Positions 30,001-40,156 of a stretch of DNA of 64,000 nucleotides are shown here, piece after piece. The notes below the pieces were generated by a model. It saw nothing but the letters and a program-made list of their open reading frames with translations, was not told the DNA's origin and made no database searches. The DNA comes from SAR324 cluster bacterium (lineage in GTDB: Bacteria; SAR324; NAC60-12): contig JACNJW010000050.1 in assembly GCA_014382365.1 (NCBI GenBank), positions 1 through 64,000 on the forward strand, in the 5' to 3' direction. The position numbers and the translations under genes are program-made. The first letter of the stretch is position 1; each line of letters opens with the position of its first letter.

Positions 30001-32523
30001 TCTGAGTTTTCTGTCCCTGAACATCAGGTCACTCTTGCCCTCGCACAGGCAGTTCCACTGGCTGTTCCGGATGTCCTGCAGACTGAACTTCCGGAAAATC
30101 CTCTGTGTTTAATCACCGATGACGGTACTTCATTAGCACCTGCTTTAGCAAAAGCTTTGAACAACCGCGGCTGGTCTCCAATCATTCTGCGTTACTCCGG
30201 AATTTCTGCACTTGCTGAAAAAAAACGCAGCAACTTTGCCAAAGGAACTCCGCTGCATGAGCTCTCTTCTTCTGCAGAAGAAGAGATTGCATCCACACTC
30301 CAAAACCTGACAGAAAAATACGGAAATTTCGGCGGATTCATTCACCTGCATCCTGCGGCTAATACACCTGCTGAAACGAAACTCGAAGATGGTGCCAATG
30401 CATTGCTCAAGCAGGCTTTTCTGACCACAAAATATATCTGCAGTTCCCTGAAAACTGCCGGAAAGTCAGGAACAAGGCGTAGTCATTTTCTGGCAGTCGG
30501 CCGTCTGGACGGTGAACTTGGAATGGGCAGCAGACAATTTTCTGCAGTCAGCAGCGGACTTTCGGGTTTGATCAAAACTGCTGCTGTTGAATGGCCCGAA
30601 GTTTTTTGTCGTTTCATAGATCTGCACCCACAGTTAAATGCAGATGCTGCTGCAAACTATGTTCTGCAGGAACTTCTGGATCCTGATTTACGGATCCAGG
30701 AAGTTGGCTACCTTGGTAACACAAAATCTGCTGCCGAAAGGATGACCGTTCAACCACAGAAAATTCGCGATTTAACTACTGTAAAAAACAGTAAATCTTT
30801 AAATGCAAAATCTGTTTTTCTAGTCAGTGGCGGAGCAAGAGGTGTGACTGCAGAATGTGTTGTTAAACTTGCTGAAGTTCAGCCCTGCAGTTTCATCCTG
30901 CTCGGTCGTTCTCCACTGGCAGAAGAACCGGAATGGGCAACTGCAGCCGGTGCAGATCAGACAAAACTCAAGCAGGCAGCAATGCAGGTTCTGCTGTCTT
31001 CAGGAGAGAAAGCTACTCCGGCAAAGGTCAATCAAATGGTTGGCAAAGTAGAAGCAGGACGCGATATCAGGAAAAATCTGGAGCGTATCCGGAAGAGTGG
31101 CGGACAGGCAGAATATGTGAGTGCAGATGTAACTGATGCAAAAAACCTGAAATCTGCAATTGCTCCGCTGATTAAAGAGTTTGGTGCAGTTACCGGAATT
31201 GTGCACGGTGCCGGTGTTCTGGCAGATAAGTTGATTGAGAAAAAAACTGCAGCGGATTTTGATGCGGTCTGTTCCACCAAAATAAACGGAATTGCTGCGC
31301 TCTTAAAAAGCATTAATCCAAAAAAACTAACTCATTTACTTTTATTTTCTTCTGCTGCAGGATTTTACGGTAACGCAGGTCAGTCGGATTATGCTATTGC
31401 CAATGAAGCACTGAACAGGATTGCACTCTTATTTAAACAAAATAATCCAAAATGCCACGTTTGCTCTTTCAACTGGGGCCCCTGGGAAGGCGGAATGGTC
31501 ACTGCAGAATTAAAACGGCTTTTTGAGCAGCGAAACGTAGAGGTGATTTCTGTAGCAGACGGTACCCGGGTCTTTGTTGAAGAAGTGACTTCTGCAGGAC
31601 AGCAGAATCCAATTCTACTGATCGGCAACTCAATGGTGGTTCCAAGTGAACCTGAAGACGGACTGCGGAACTGGCAAATTTCCCGTAAAGTAAATTTATC
31701 TGCGAACCCAGTTTTTGAAGATCATGCAATCGGCAGCACTCCAGTTTTGCCTGCAGTCCATGCAATGTCCTGGATGACGGATGTCTGTGAACAGGAACTG
31801 CCGGGATTCAGTTTGTCCAGCTGCAGTGATTTTAAGGTACTGAACGGTATTAAATTTGATGAAACTCTGGCTGCAGAATACCAGTTGGAACTGCAGGAAG
31901 TTGAACGGAAAAACGGAAATTTCAGTGATATTGAAGTGAAAGTCTCCAGCCTTTCTGGTTCCGGAAATTCTGCTTCTAAACGTCCGCGTTTTCATTACAG
32001 CAGCAAAGTACGTCTTGTTCAGCAGACACCGGCGTTTCCTCTGCATGACAGGATTGATTTAAGTAACTCACACAATCTGCCCGGTGCTGATTTTTATAAT
32101 GACGGAACATTGTTTCATGGAGCAAAATTTCAGGGTATTGAACAGGTACTGAATATTGGCGAACAGGGTTTGACGTTGGAATGCCGGTTACCAGAAATTT
32201 CTGCTGCAGAACAAGGTCAATTTGCAGTTACTGATTTCAATCCTTTTGCCGTCGATCTGGCTTTTCAGGCCATGCTGATCTGGGCCTGGCGCTTTCATCA
32301 GTCCGGAAGTCTGCCCCTAAAAACTGAGCTGCTTGAACATTTTCGGAGAACTCCTTTTGGGACAGTATTTTATTTAAGCATGACTGTCAATAAAAGTTCG
32401 GCAACTGTACTCAATGCAAACCTGTTTCTGCATGATGAACAGGGCTTGCTATATTCCCGTTTAACTGGTGCAGAGGTTACGCTGAGTCAATCCTTGAATG
32501 CCTTGTTTGGAAAAACAGCATAG
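29986..32523 (+). CDS. pfaA: PfaA-type lipid synthase, C-terminal part (KR-DH)
   Basis: About 845 residues in the -1 frame relative to the upstream part. No ATG or ribosome site of its own is evident near the beginning (the first tract is open from the A9 run; a TTG at 30157 is inside conserved sequence), so it is read as the continuation of PfaA. The ketoreductase (about 30800-31650) has the Rossmann motif VSGGARGVTAE, SADVTDA, the catalytic SSAAGFYGNAGQSDYAIAN region and SFNWGPWEGGMV, all typical of PfaA. A C-terminal product-template-like dehydratase region follows (DHAIGSTPVLPAVHAMSW, then a FHGAKFQGIEQV segment). The end at 32523 gives a joined length of about 2507 codons. Confidence 0.85.
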   Translation, partial: LLKKSSEFSVPEHQVTLALAQAVPLAVPDVLQTELPENPLCLITDDGTSLAPALAKALNNRGWSPIILRYSGISALAEKKRSNFAKGTPLHELSSSAEEEIASTLQNLTEKYGNFGGFIHLHPAANTPAETKLEDGANALLKQAFLTTKYICSSLKTAGKSGTRRSHFLAVGRLDGELGMGSRQFSAVSSGLSGLIKTAAVEWPEVFCRFIDLHPQLNADAAANYVLQELLDPDLRIQEVGYLGNTKSAAERMTVQPQKIRDLTTVKNSKSLNAKSVFLVSGGARGVTAECVVKLAEVQPCSFILLGRSPLAEEPEWATAAGADQTKLKQAAMQVLLSSGEKATPAKVNQMVGKVEAGRDIRKNLERIRKSGGQAEYVSADVTDAKNLKSAIAPLIKEFGAVTGIVHGAGVLADKLIEKKTAADFDAVCSTKINGIAALLKSINPKKLTHLLLFSSAAGFYGNAGQSDYAIANEALNRIALLFKQNNPKCHVCSFNWGPWEGGMVTAELKRLFEQRNVEVISVADGTRVFVEEVTSAGQQNPILLIGNSMVVPSEPEDGLRNWQISRKVNLSANPVFEDHAIGSTPVLPAVHAMSWMTDVCEQELPGFSLSSCSDFKVLNGIKFDETLAAEYQLELQEVERKNGNFSDIEVKVSSLSGSGNSASKRPRFHYSSKVRLVQQTPAFPLHDRIDLSNSHNLPGADFYNDGTLFHGAKFQGIEQVLNIGEQGLTLECRLPEISAAEQGQFAVTDFNPFAVDLAFQAMLIWAWRFHQSGSLPLKTELLEHFRRTPFGTVFYLSMTVNKSSATVLNANLFLHDEQGLLYSRLTGAEVTLSQSLNALFGKTA

Positions 32524-32640
32524 AAATTAGAATCAGAATATTTATAAGCATTGAGACCGGAGTTAAAGTTAATGAGCCGGACGTAATTCTTAATAGAAAT
32601 CCCCGGAGATGAGGAGTGAGTAAAAAGCCATAAATAAGTC

Positions 32641-32757
32641 TCATTTCGAGAGCAGCGAGAAATCCAGAATTTGTTAACCTCTAAGATCAAATAGATTTCT
32701 CCCTCCGGTCGAAATGACAAACATTGCGTTTCAGAGTTTTTACAAAACTCTCAGATA
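32641..32757. repeat. Palindromic intergenic repeat, copy 1
   Basis: TCATTTCGA (32641-32649) pairs with TCGAAATGA (32709-32717), and the inner GAGAAATC/GATTTCTC parts extend the arms to about 24 bp with mismatches. A conserved tail (ACAAACATTGCGTTTCAGAG) runs to about 32757. A diverged copy lies at 40012-40130. The pattern resembles small non-autonomous palindromic elements found between genes in many bacteria. Confidence 0.65.
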
Positions 32758-32801
32758 TGAATATCAAAAATAATCCTGTAGAACCAGAAATTAAAAAATA
32801 A

Positions 32802-35800
32802 ATGCAACCTATTGCCGTCATTGGGCTGTCATGCCTTTTTCCTGAAGCAGATACTCCTGAAAAATATTGGCAGAATTTAATCCAGGCCAAAGACTCCTGC
32901 ACCAATGCTGCTGCTGCAGAAATGGACGCAGAACCATCTCGTTTTTTTGCAGACAAAAAAGGAGTGGCAGATAAATTCTACTGTGCCCGGGGTGGTTATC
33001 TAAATGATTTCAGCATGAATCCGGACGGTTATCTCCTGCCTGCAGAAAATATTGAAAAACTGGGAGCAACATACCAGTGGTCCCTGCATACTGCACGTGA
33101 AGCCCTGCGGGACAGTGGTTATTTAGAAAAATTCGAAATCCTGAAAAATTGCGGCATAGTGCTGGGCAACCTTTCTTTTCCAACCAGAGCCTCCAACCAT
33201 GAACTCCTGCCACTGTACCAAAGCGTACTTGAACCACTGCTGCAAAAAAGACTTAACAGAGAGGATTTTCGTTTAAATCCATTTGCAGCTGAAACGGCTT
33301 CTGTTGCCATGAATTCACGTATTTCCGGACTGCCCTCAGCCGTTATTTCACAGGCTTTGGGTCTGTCTGCACGAAGTCTGTCTTTGGATGCAGCCTGTGC
33401 TTCATCGTTGTATGCAGTTGCCTTGTCCTGTCATTATCTGAACACAAACAAAACCGATTTGATGCTGGCCGGTGCAGTCAGTGCTGCCGATCCGTTTTTT
33501 GTAAACATGGGTTTTTCGATCTTTCAAGCCTATCCGGAAGCACCAGCTTCCTTTAATCCACTCGATAATAATTCCGGCGGACTGCTGGCCAGTCAGGGTG
33601 CAGGTATATTTGTTCTCAAACGCCTGAGTGATGCAGTACGGGATGCAGATAATATTCAGGCAGTTATATCCGGAATCGGCTTGTCAAACGACGGACGGGG
33701 GCAATTTGTGCTTAGTCCAAACTCCAAAGGTCAGGTGCTGGCTTATCAACGTGCCTATGCTTCATCTTCCATCCTCCCGGAACAAATTGACTACGTTGAA
33801 TGCCATGCTACCGGAACACCTTTAGGTGACAAGGTTGAACTGGATTCAATGGAACAATTTTTTGCAGCATCGGATTCTGCATCTGCAGCTAAAACGAAAC
33901 CGCTGCTTGGTTCTGCAAAATCAAATTTGGGTCATATGCTGACTGCTGCCGGCATGGGAGGAATGACTAAAGTTATTTTAGCCCTGCAGCATGGACAAAT
34001 TCCGGCCACCAGGGATGTCAAAGAAGCCATGTCTTCCAAAAACGAAGGAATTTCCGCCCAACAAATTGTCCGTGAAACTACTGATTGGCCGCACAAGCAA
34101 CCTGGACGTCGGGCAGCAGTGAGTGCTTTTGGTTTTGGCGGAACAAATGCCCACCTGGTCTTTGAAGCAAAAGTTTCGGAGACAAAACAAAAAGCGGGAA
34201 AAACAAAGCACAACTCAGCAACTGCAATTGTTGGTATGGAAGCAATTTTTGGCGGCTGCAATGGACTGCATGAATTTTATCAAACAATCTATGACAACAA
34301 ACAACACTTTCGCAGCTTACCGCCGGAGCGCTGGAAAGGTCTGGGGCAGCATCCGGAATTAAAAACAGTTCAGCAGGGTGCCTGGCTGGAGTCATTTGAG
34401 ATGGATTTTCTACGTTTCAAACTGCAGCCAAATCCGCAGGAACGTTTAATTCCACAGCAGTTGCTGACTCTGGAAGTTACTGACCGTGCACTCAAAACAA
34501 CCAAAATTCAGGAAGGTCAAAATGTTGCGGTGCTTGTGGCTATGGAAACTGAACTCGAAATTCACCGCTTCAGGGGACGTGTTAATCTTTCATCCCAAAT
34601 TGAAGACAGTTTAAAAGACGCAGGCATAGAACTGAATGCAGAAGAGCAGGCTGAGTTGATTTCACTGGCCAGGAACAGTCTGCTGGAAGAAGTCCCCATC
34701 AGCCGTTTTACCAGTTTTATCGGCAACATCATGGCTGCAAGGATATCATCACTCTGGGATTTTTCCGGACCTGCAATGACAATTTCTTCAGAAGAAAACT
34801 CTGTTTTCAGAGCACTCGAAATTGCACAGCTGCTTCTGCTTGAAGAAACTGTTGATGCAGTTGTAGTGACTGCAGTTGATCTTGCAGGCAGTCCGGAACA
34901 GGTACTCCTGCGTCAAAGAGATTTTCCTTTGAATTCTGGAAGAACAACACTTAGTTTCGACCAGGATGTCAACGGCTGGATGATTGGAGAAGGTGCCGGA
35001 ACTGTCATTTTAAAAAATCTGGAAGCTGCAAAAAAAGATGGAGAAGAAATTTTTGCCACCATTGATTCACTGGCTTTTGAAACAGAAATATCTCCGCAAG
35101 CAGTTGAAAGTGTTGCAGACAAAGCAATGCAGGAGGCCAATGTTACTGCAGACGATATCGAACTGCTTGAGGTTTTCGGCAGCGGGAAAGAATTAGAAGA
35201 TCAGGCGGAAATGCAGGGTCTCGCACAGCTCTATGCTAAGTCCCAAGCAAGTTGTGCATTGGGCAGTATCAAGGCCAATATTGGACATACTTTTGCTGCA
35301 TCAGGAATGGCAAGTCTGATTAAAGCAGCACTCTGTCTGCACCATCGTTTTATTCCCGGTGTTCCGGAATGGATGTCTCCAAAGACAGAACTGCTTGCTA
35401 CAGATCAGTTTTATATTCCAGTTGAATCTCGTCCGTGGCTGATCCGGTCCGGTATTAACAAAAGACGTGCCGCCATCAGCAGTTTAGGTCTGGATCAGGT
35501 TTGTTCCCATTTGATTTTGTCTGAAGCAGTTCCGGAATTACGTCAAAAAATAACCGTTGCCGAGCCCGGCGGGTTGAATTTATTTCTGCTTGCCGGAAAT
35601 GACAAAGCTGCAGTCAGCGGAAACTTGCTTGCACTGGAAAAAGATCTACAGTCCGGCCTGGAGCCGGCAGCTCTGGCACGCAAACTATTTGCAGGGGAAG
35701 CTTATGATGAAGCCAAATTTGCTGCAGTACTGATTGGTTCAAACCATGCTGAACTTAAAAAAGAAATTGATGCTGCCAAAACAGGTATCGAAAAAGCTTT

Positions 35801-38800
35801 TTCCGGTAAAGGCGACTGGAAATCTCCAAAGGGCAGTTTTTTTACTGCAGAACCCCTGGCACCGGAAGGGAAAGTAGCTTTCACTTATCCGGGTGGATTT
35901 AGTGCATATGTGGATTGTGGACGTTCTTTATTTCAAATGTATCCCGGACTGCATGGACTGGATGAGCAATTTTTGAGTCAGACCGGTCCCTCAGACAAAC
36001 GGCGCGGCAGTAATTATCTGGGTGAACTACTGCAGGAACGTCGGCTTTTTCCACGTACCCTCGAACGTCTGAGCGAAGATGAAATTAATGACCTGCAGAC
36101 AGAATTTATTCACACTCCAATTGCCATGTTTGAGAGCGGCGTTAGTTCTGCAGTCTTGAATACTCATGTGATGCGCAAAGGTTTTGGGCTTGAGCCGGAT
36201 ATTGCTTTTGGCTACAGCATGGGTGAAATTTCCATGCTCTATGGTCTTGGAGTCTGGGAAAGCATGTCAAATATGAGTGACATTCTGAATACTTCCAAGC
36301 TCTTTGAAGAGAGACTGGCCGGTCCAATGAATGCAGTTCGTGAAGCCTGGAAACTGGCTCCGGATGAATTCAGAAATGAAACCCTCTGGGGTTGTTATAA
36401 CATCCGTATTTCTGCACAGGAAATAGAGCAGGAAATCAAAAACGAAGCACACGTTTATCTGATTCTGATCAACACACCTGAAGAAATTGTGATTGCCGGA
36501 GAACCTGCTGCCTGCGAACGTGTGATTAAAAAGTTTGGTCGACCAATTCATCCTATTCCTGTGACTGATGTGGTTCACTGTGAGCCGGTCAAGACGGAGT
36601 ATGCAGAAATAAAACGGGTACATACTGATAAAGTGATTGAAAAACCTGAAATAGATTTTTATTCTGCAATTGATTATGAGGTTTCAAAACTTGACAGCAA
36701 AACCCTGGCCCATAACATTGCAACTATTTATGGAAAAACGGTGGACTACAGCCGTTTGATTGAAAAAGTTTATGCAGATGGAGCACGTATTTTTGTTGAT
36801 TTGGGACCAAGAGCAACCTGTTCAAAATGGATCAAAAAAACTTTGGGGGAACGTCCGCATCTTGCTCTCAGTGTCAACCGTAAAGGTACCGACAATCGAA
36901 CAATGATTCTTCAGGCATTGTCCAGTTTGATCAGCCACAGAGTACCAGTAAAACTTGAAGCCCTGTTTCCACCCTCACCTGCTCTTCCTGCAAAACAACT
37001 TCAGCAGAGTATCAAACTTGGAGGAACTCCGATACAGGAATTTTTTGAAAAAGCAGCTCCAACTTTTGCAGCAGAACCTGTGCCGCTAATACAACAAAGT
37101 CCGGAGTTTCAAAGCAGAAAAGCTGCAGCAATGCAGAGCACAGAAAATTTTGTCAATGCCTCTATACCAGTACAAATGAAGAACATCCAAAACCAAATCC
37201 CGGAACTTGCGGCAAACTTCGGCAGTCAATATCTGGAATCAACTTCTCAAAGACCTGAGAGATTAACTTCTTTTACACCATTTCCGGGCAATTTCGGTTC
37301 CCAGCGCAACTCGGTACACTCAGCTTTTTTAAGTCTCCGGCAGCAGGGAATGCGGCAGTTTGCAGACATGATCAGTTCATTTACCAAAACAACTGCAAGT
37401 GGAACTCATAATGTAACTCCATCTGCTGAAATTCATGACCTGACATCCAAAATTCATAATTCGGAAAATAAGGTGCAGAATATTGCAACAGAAAAGAAAG
37501 ACTGTCTCTATGACTATCAGGATTTACTGGAACTGGCCGGCGGGAATATTTCTAATGTTTTTGGTCCGGAGTACGCAAAAATTGATAACTACAGACGCTA
37601 TGTACGCCTGCCGATGGAACCCTATTTACTGGTCAGCCGCGTCACAAAACTGGATGGAAAACTTGGAGAATTTAAGTCTTCAACAATTACAACAGAATAC
37701 GACATTCCAATAGATGCATGGTACACGACTGACGGACAAATACCGTGGGCAGTTGCAGTAGAATCCGGTCAGTGTGATTTGATGCTGATCAGTTATCTGG
37801 GAATTGATTTTGACTGCAAAGGTGAACAGGTTTACCGTCTGCTGGATTGTACACTGACTTACCTTGAAGATATGCCTTTGGAAGGCCAAACTCTGCGCTA
37901 CGAAATATCCATCAATTCCTTTGCAAAACACGATCAGAATCTACTCTTCTTTTTTAATTATGAGTGTTTTGTTGGTGACAAAATGGTGCTCAGGATGGAT
38001 AACGGCTGTGCAGGCTTCTTTTCAGATGAAGATTTATCACACGGCAAAGGTGTAATTCATACTGCACAGGAACTGGAACTGAAACAGAATGCCGGGAAAA
38101 TTAAATTTCCACCGCTGCTTCATTGTGAAAAAACAGCCTTCAGCCGCCAGGAATTACTCGAAATTTCAGCAGGAAATCCTGCCGGTTGTTTTGGTCCTGA
38201 ATATGATCAGCAGGGAAAAAATCCGTCTTTGAAAAATGCACCGGATCAATTTTTGATGTCAGACCGGATTATTTCTGTAGAACCTCACGGTGGTCCCTAT
38301 GGACTGGGATTCATTGTTGCAGAAAAAGATTTGGCTCCGGATGATTGGTTTTTTCCCTGTCATTTTAAAGATGATCCGGTGATGGCAGGTTCTCTGATGG
38401 CAGAAGGCTGTGTACAACTGCTGCAGTTTTTCCTGCTCCATCTTGGTCTGCAAACCCTGGTCGAGGACGCAACATTTCAGCCGATTCATGATCTGCCGCA
38501 AATAGTACGCTGCCGGGGTCAGGTTATTCCCGGTGATCCCAAAATGACTTACAAAGTGGAAATAAAAGAAATCGGTTTGGAGCCCTTTCCATATGCAATT
38601 GCAGATATCGATATTCTGGTTGGAAACAGAATCGTTGTGGACTTCCGTGATCTTGGAGTACAGCTGGCAGAAAAATCTGCTTTTTCCACTGACGGCAGTG
38701 CGCTTCGTGTTTCTAAAACTCAACGTACTGCATATTCCGGCAGAGAAATTAAACTACCCGCAGTTAAACAGCATACACCTCCAGCAGAACAGCGGCAGCT

Positions 38801-39932
38801 TGCTGCAGATGAACAGATGATTTGGGAGTTTGCCCTTGGAGATGTTGAAAAATGTTTTGGTGCCGACTTTGCCGTTTACAAGGGACGTTCAATGCAGCGT
38901 AATCCAAACGGAGATTTACAGCTGATTTCCAGAGTCTATGAGCTGCAGGGCAAGCGGATGGAACTGGATCAGCCTATGTCATTGGTCAGTGAGTATGATG
39001 TGCCCGCAGATGCCTGGTATTTTAAGCAAAATTCACATCCAGCCAACATGCCTTATTCTGTTTTAATGGAAATTGCTTTACAGCCCTGCGGTTTTATCTC
39101 AACTCACTCCGGAGCAATCATGACATATCCGGAAATTGACTTGTGTTACCGCAACCTGGACGGAAACGGGGCCTTGCTGAAACAGCTTGACCTGCGCGGC
39201 AAAACGATTGTGAATGAAGTTAAATTAATGACAACAGTTGCATCCGGAAACACAATCATCCAAACACACAGCTTTGCTTTAAGTTGTGATGGAGAAAAGT
39301 TTTATGAGGGTGATACAGTCTTCGGATATTTTACCGGTGACGCACTTAGAGATCAGGTTGGTCTTGACGGCGGCAAAAAAATGCTGCCGTGGATTACTGA
39401 AAATCCTGCTGCAGATTCAATTGTTCTGGACTTGAACTCAATGGATTACAGCAGGACCCTGGGTGAAGATCCTCAAAAGCCGCATTTCCGCTTATGCTCC
39501 GGTCAACTCAGTTTTTCTGATGAAATTCGAGTTGTTGCTGCAGGCGGGAAATACAACAAAGGCTATGCCTATGCCCGCAAAGAAGTCGATCCTGCAGACT
39601 GGTTTTTCCCCTGTCATTTTCATGAAGATCCGGTCATGCCCGGTTCGCTTGGATTGGAAGCCGTAATTCAGGCACTGCAGGCACTTGCCTTATCACAAGG
39701 TTTTGGAACTCCGTTCAAAAATCCGTATTTTTCTCCTGTATTGAGTAAAGTCGTCTGGAAATACCGCGGACAAATTATACCCAAGAATAAATACATGCAG
39801 TTGGAACTGCACCTGAAAAATATCGAACAAGAGAATGGACAAGTGATTTTAACTGCAGATGCAAATTTGTGGCGTGAGGATTTGAGAATCTATGAAATAA
39901 CTGACATTGTAGTTGGAATTTCTGAGACGTAA
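32802..39932 (+). CDS. pfaC: Fused PfaC/PfaB-type lipid synthase (KS-CLF-AT-DH-DH)
   Basis: 2376 residues. Domains in order: ketosynthase with C199 in DAACASSLYAV; chain-length factor (about 475-920) in which the cysteine is replaced (TISSEENSVFRALE); an acyltransferase of PfaB type with S1139 in FGYSMGEISM; a proline/serine-rich linker (about 1390-1560); then four hot-dog units forming two FabA-like dehydratases, with H1854 in FFPCHFKDDPVM and H2272 in FFPCHFHEDPVM, each paired with a YDxPxDAWY half. Marine gammaproteobacteria carry PfaB separately; an AT inside the PfaC chain is known from myxobacterial Pfa3. Product: probably a long-chain polyunsaturated or related lipid. No enoyl reductase is fused or adjacent. 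The gene is flanked by two copies of a palindromic repeat. Confidence 0.9.
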   Translation: MQPIAVIGLSCLFPEADTPEKYWQNLIQAKDSCTNAAAAEMDAEPSRFFADKKGVADKFYCARGGYLNDFSMNPDGYLLPAENIEKLGATYQWSLHTAREALRDSGYLEKFEILKNCGIVLGNLSFPTRASNHELLPLYQSVLEPLLQKRLNREDFRLNPFAAETASVAMNSRISGLPSAVISQALGLSARSLSLDAACASSLYAVALSCHYLNTNKTDLMLAGAVSAADPFFVNMGFSIFQAYPEAPASFNPLDNNSGGLLASQGAGIFVLKRLSDAVRDADNIQAVISGIGLSNDGRGQFVLSPNSKGQVLAYQRAYASSSILPEQIDYVECHATGTPLGDKVELDSMEQFFAASDSASAAKTKPLLGSAKSNLGHMLTAAGMGGMTKVILALQHGQIPATRDVKEAMSSKNEGISAQQIVRETTDWPHKQPGRRAAVSAFGFGGTNAHLVFEAKVSETKQKAGKTKHNSATAIVGMEAIFGGCNGLHEFYQTIYDNKQHFRSLPPERWKGLGQHPELKTVQQGAWLESFEMDFLRFKLQPNPQERLIPQQLLTLEVTDRALKTTKIQEGQNVAVLVAMETELEIHRFRGRVNLSSQIEDSLKDAGIELNAEEQAELISLARNSLLEEVPISRFTSFIGNIMAARISSLWDFSGPAMTISSEENSVFRALEIAQLLLLEETVDAVVVTAVDLAGSPEQVLLRQRDFPLNSGRTTLSFDQDVNGWMIGEGAGTVILKNLEAAKKDGEEIFATIDSLAFETEISPQAVESVADKAMQEANVTADDIELLEVFGSGKELEDQAEMQGLAQLYAKSQASCALGSIKANIGHTFAASGMASLIKAALCLHHRFIPGVPEWMSPKTELLATDQFYIPVESRPWLIRSGINKRRAAISSLGLDQVCSHLILSEAVPELRQKITVAEPGGLNLFLLAGNDKAAVSGNLLALEKDLQSGLEPAALARKLFAGEAYDEAKFAAVLIGSNHAELKKEIDAAKTGIEKAFSGKGDWKSPKGSFFTAEPLAPEGKVAFTYPGGFSAYVDCGRSLFQMYPGLHGLDEQFLSQTGPSDKRRGSNYLGELLQERRLFPRTLERLSEDEINDLQTEFIHTPIAMFESGVSSAVLNTHVMRKGFGLEPDIAFGYSMGEISMLYGLGVWESMSNMSDILNTSKLFEERLAGPMNAVREAWKLAPDEFRNETLWGCYNIRISAQEIEQEIKNEAHVYLILINTPEEIVIAGEPAACERVIKKFGRPIHPIPVTDVVHCEPVKTEYAEIKRVHTDKVIEKPEIDFYSAIDYEVSKLDSKTLAHNIATIYGKTVDYSRLIEKVYADGARIFVDLGPRATCSKWIKKTLGERPHLALSVNRKGTDNRTMILQALSSLISHRVPVKLEALFPPSPALPAKQLQQSIKLGGTPIQEFFEKAAPTFAAEPVPLIQQSPEFQSRKAAAMQSTENFVNASIPVQMKNIQNQIPELAANFGSQYLESTSQRPERLTSFTPFPGNFGSQRNSVHSAFLSLRQQGMRQFADMISSFTKTTASGTHNVTPSAEIHDLTSKIHNSENKVQNIATEKKDCLYDYQDLLELAGGNISNVFGPEYAKIDNYRRYVRLPMEPYLLVSRVTKLDGKLGEFKSSTITTEYDIPIDAWYTTDGQIPWAVAVESGQCDLMLISYLGIDFDCKGEQVYRLLDCTLTYLEDMPLEGQTLRYEISINSFAKHDQNLLFFFNYECFVGDKMVLRMDNGCAGFFSDEDLSHGKGVIHTAQELELKQNAGKIKFPPLLHCEKTAFSRQELLEISAGNPAGCFGPEYDQQGKNPSLKNAPDQFLMSDRIISVEPHGGPYGLGFIVAEKDLAPDDWFFPCHFKDDPVMAGSLMAEGCVQLLQFFLLHLGLQTLVEDATFQPIHDLPQIVRCRGQVIPGDPKMTYKVEIKEIGLEPFPYAIADIDILVGNRIVVDFRDLGVQLAEKSAFSTDGSALRVSKTQRTAYSGREIKLPAVKQHTPPAEQRQLAADEQMIWEFALGDVEKCFGADFAVYKGRSMQRNPNGDLQLISRVYELQGKRMELDQPMSLVSEYDVPADAWYFKQNSHPANMPYSVLMEIALQPCGFISTHSGAIMTYPEIDLCYRNLDGNGALLKQLDLRGKTIVNEVKLMTTVASGNTIIQTHSFALSCDGEKFYEGDTVFGYFTGDALRDQVGLDGGKKMLPWITENPAADSIVLDLNSMDYSRTLGEDPQKPHFRLCSGQLSFSDEIRVVAAGGKYNKGYAYARKEVDPADWFFPCHFHEDPVMPGSLGLEAVIQALQALALSQGFGTPFKNPYFSPVLSKVVWKYRGQIIPKNKYMQLELHLKNIEQENGQVILTADANLWREDLRIYEITDIVVGISET

Positions 39933-40011
39933 TTTTTTCTGGCTGTCTCATAAATGTGAAATCCATCCTAGATCTGAATCAGTTGATGTTGTAAACTTGA
40001 ATTTATTGTTT

Positions 40012-40130
40012 TCATCTCGAATGCAGAGAAAGATCTTAATGCAATTAACATTGTTGCTTGCGCCAGATTTATCCCTCAGGTCGAATTAACAAATATTGGG
40101 TTTCAGAATTGTTGAGAAACTTTCATAACA
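40012..40130. repeat. Palindromic intergenic repeat, copy 2
   Basis: A diverged relative of the element at 32641: TTCATCTCGAATGCAGAGAA at 40011-40030 and AGATTTATCCCTCAGGTCGA ending at 40084 form the arms. The shared tail ACAAATATTGGGTTTCAGAA (40090-40109) matches copy 1 at 17 or more of 20 positions. The palindrome spans about 78 bp, the same as copy 1. Confidence 0.6.
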
Positions 40131-40156
40131 CTTAACAGAAAAACAAAAGGAACAAA

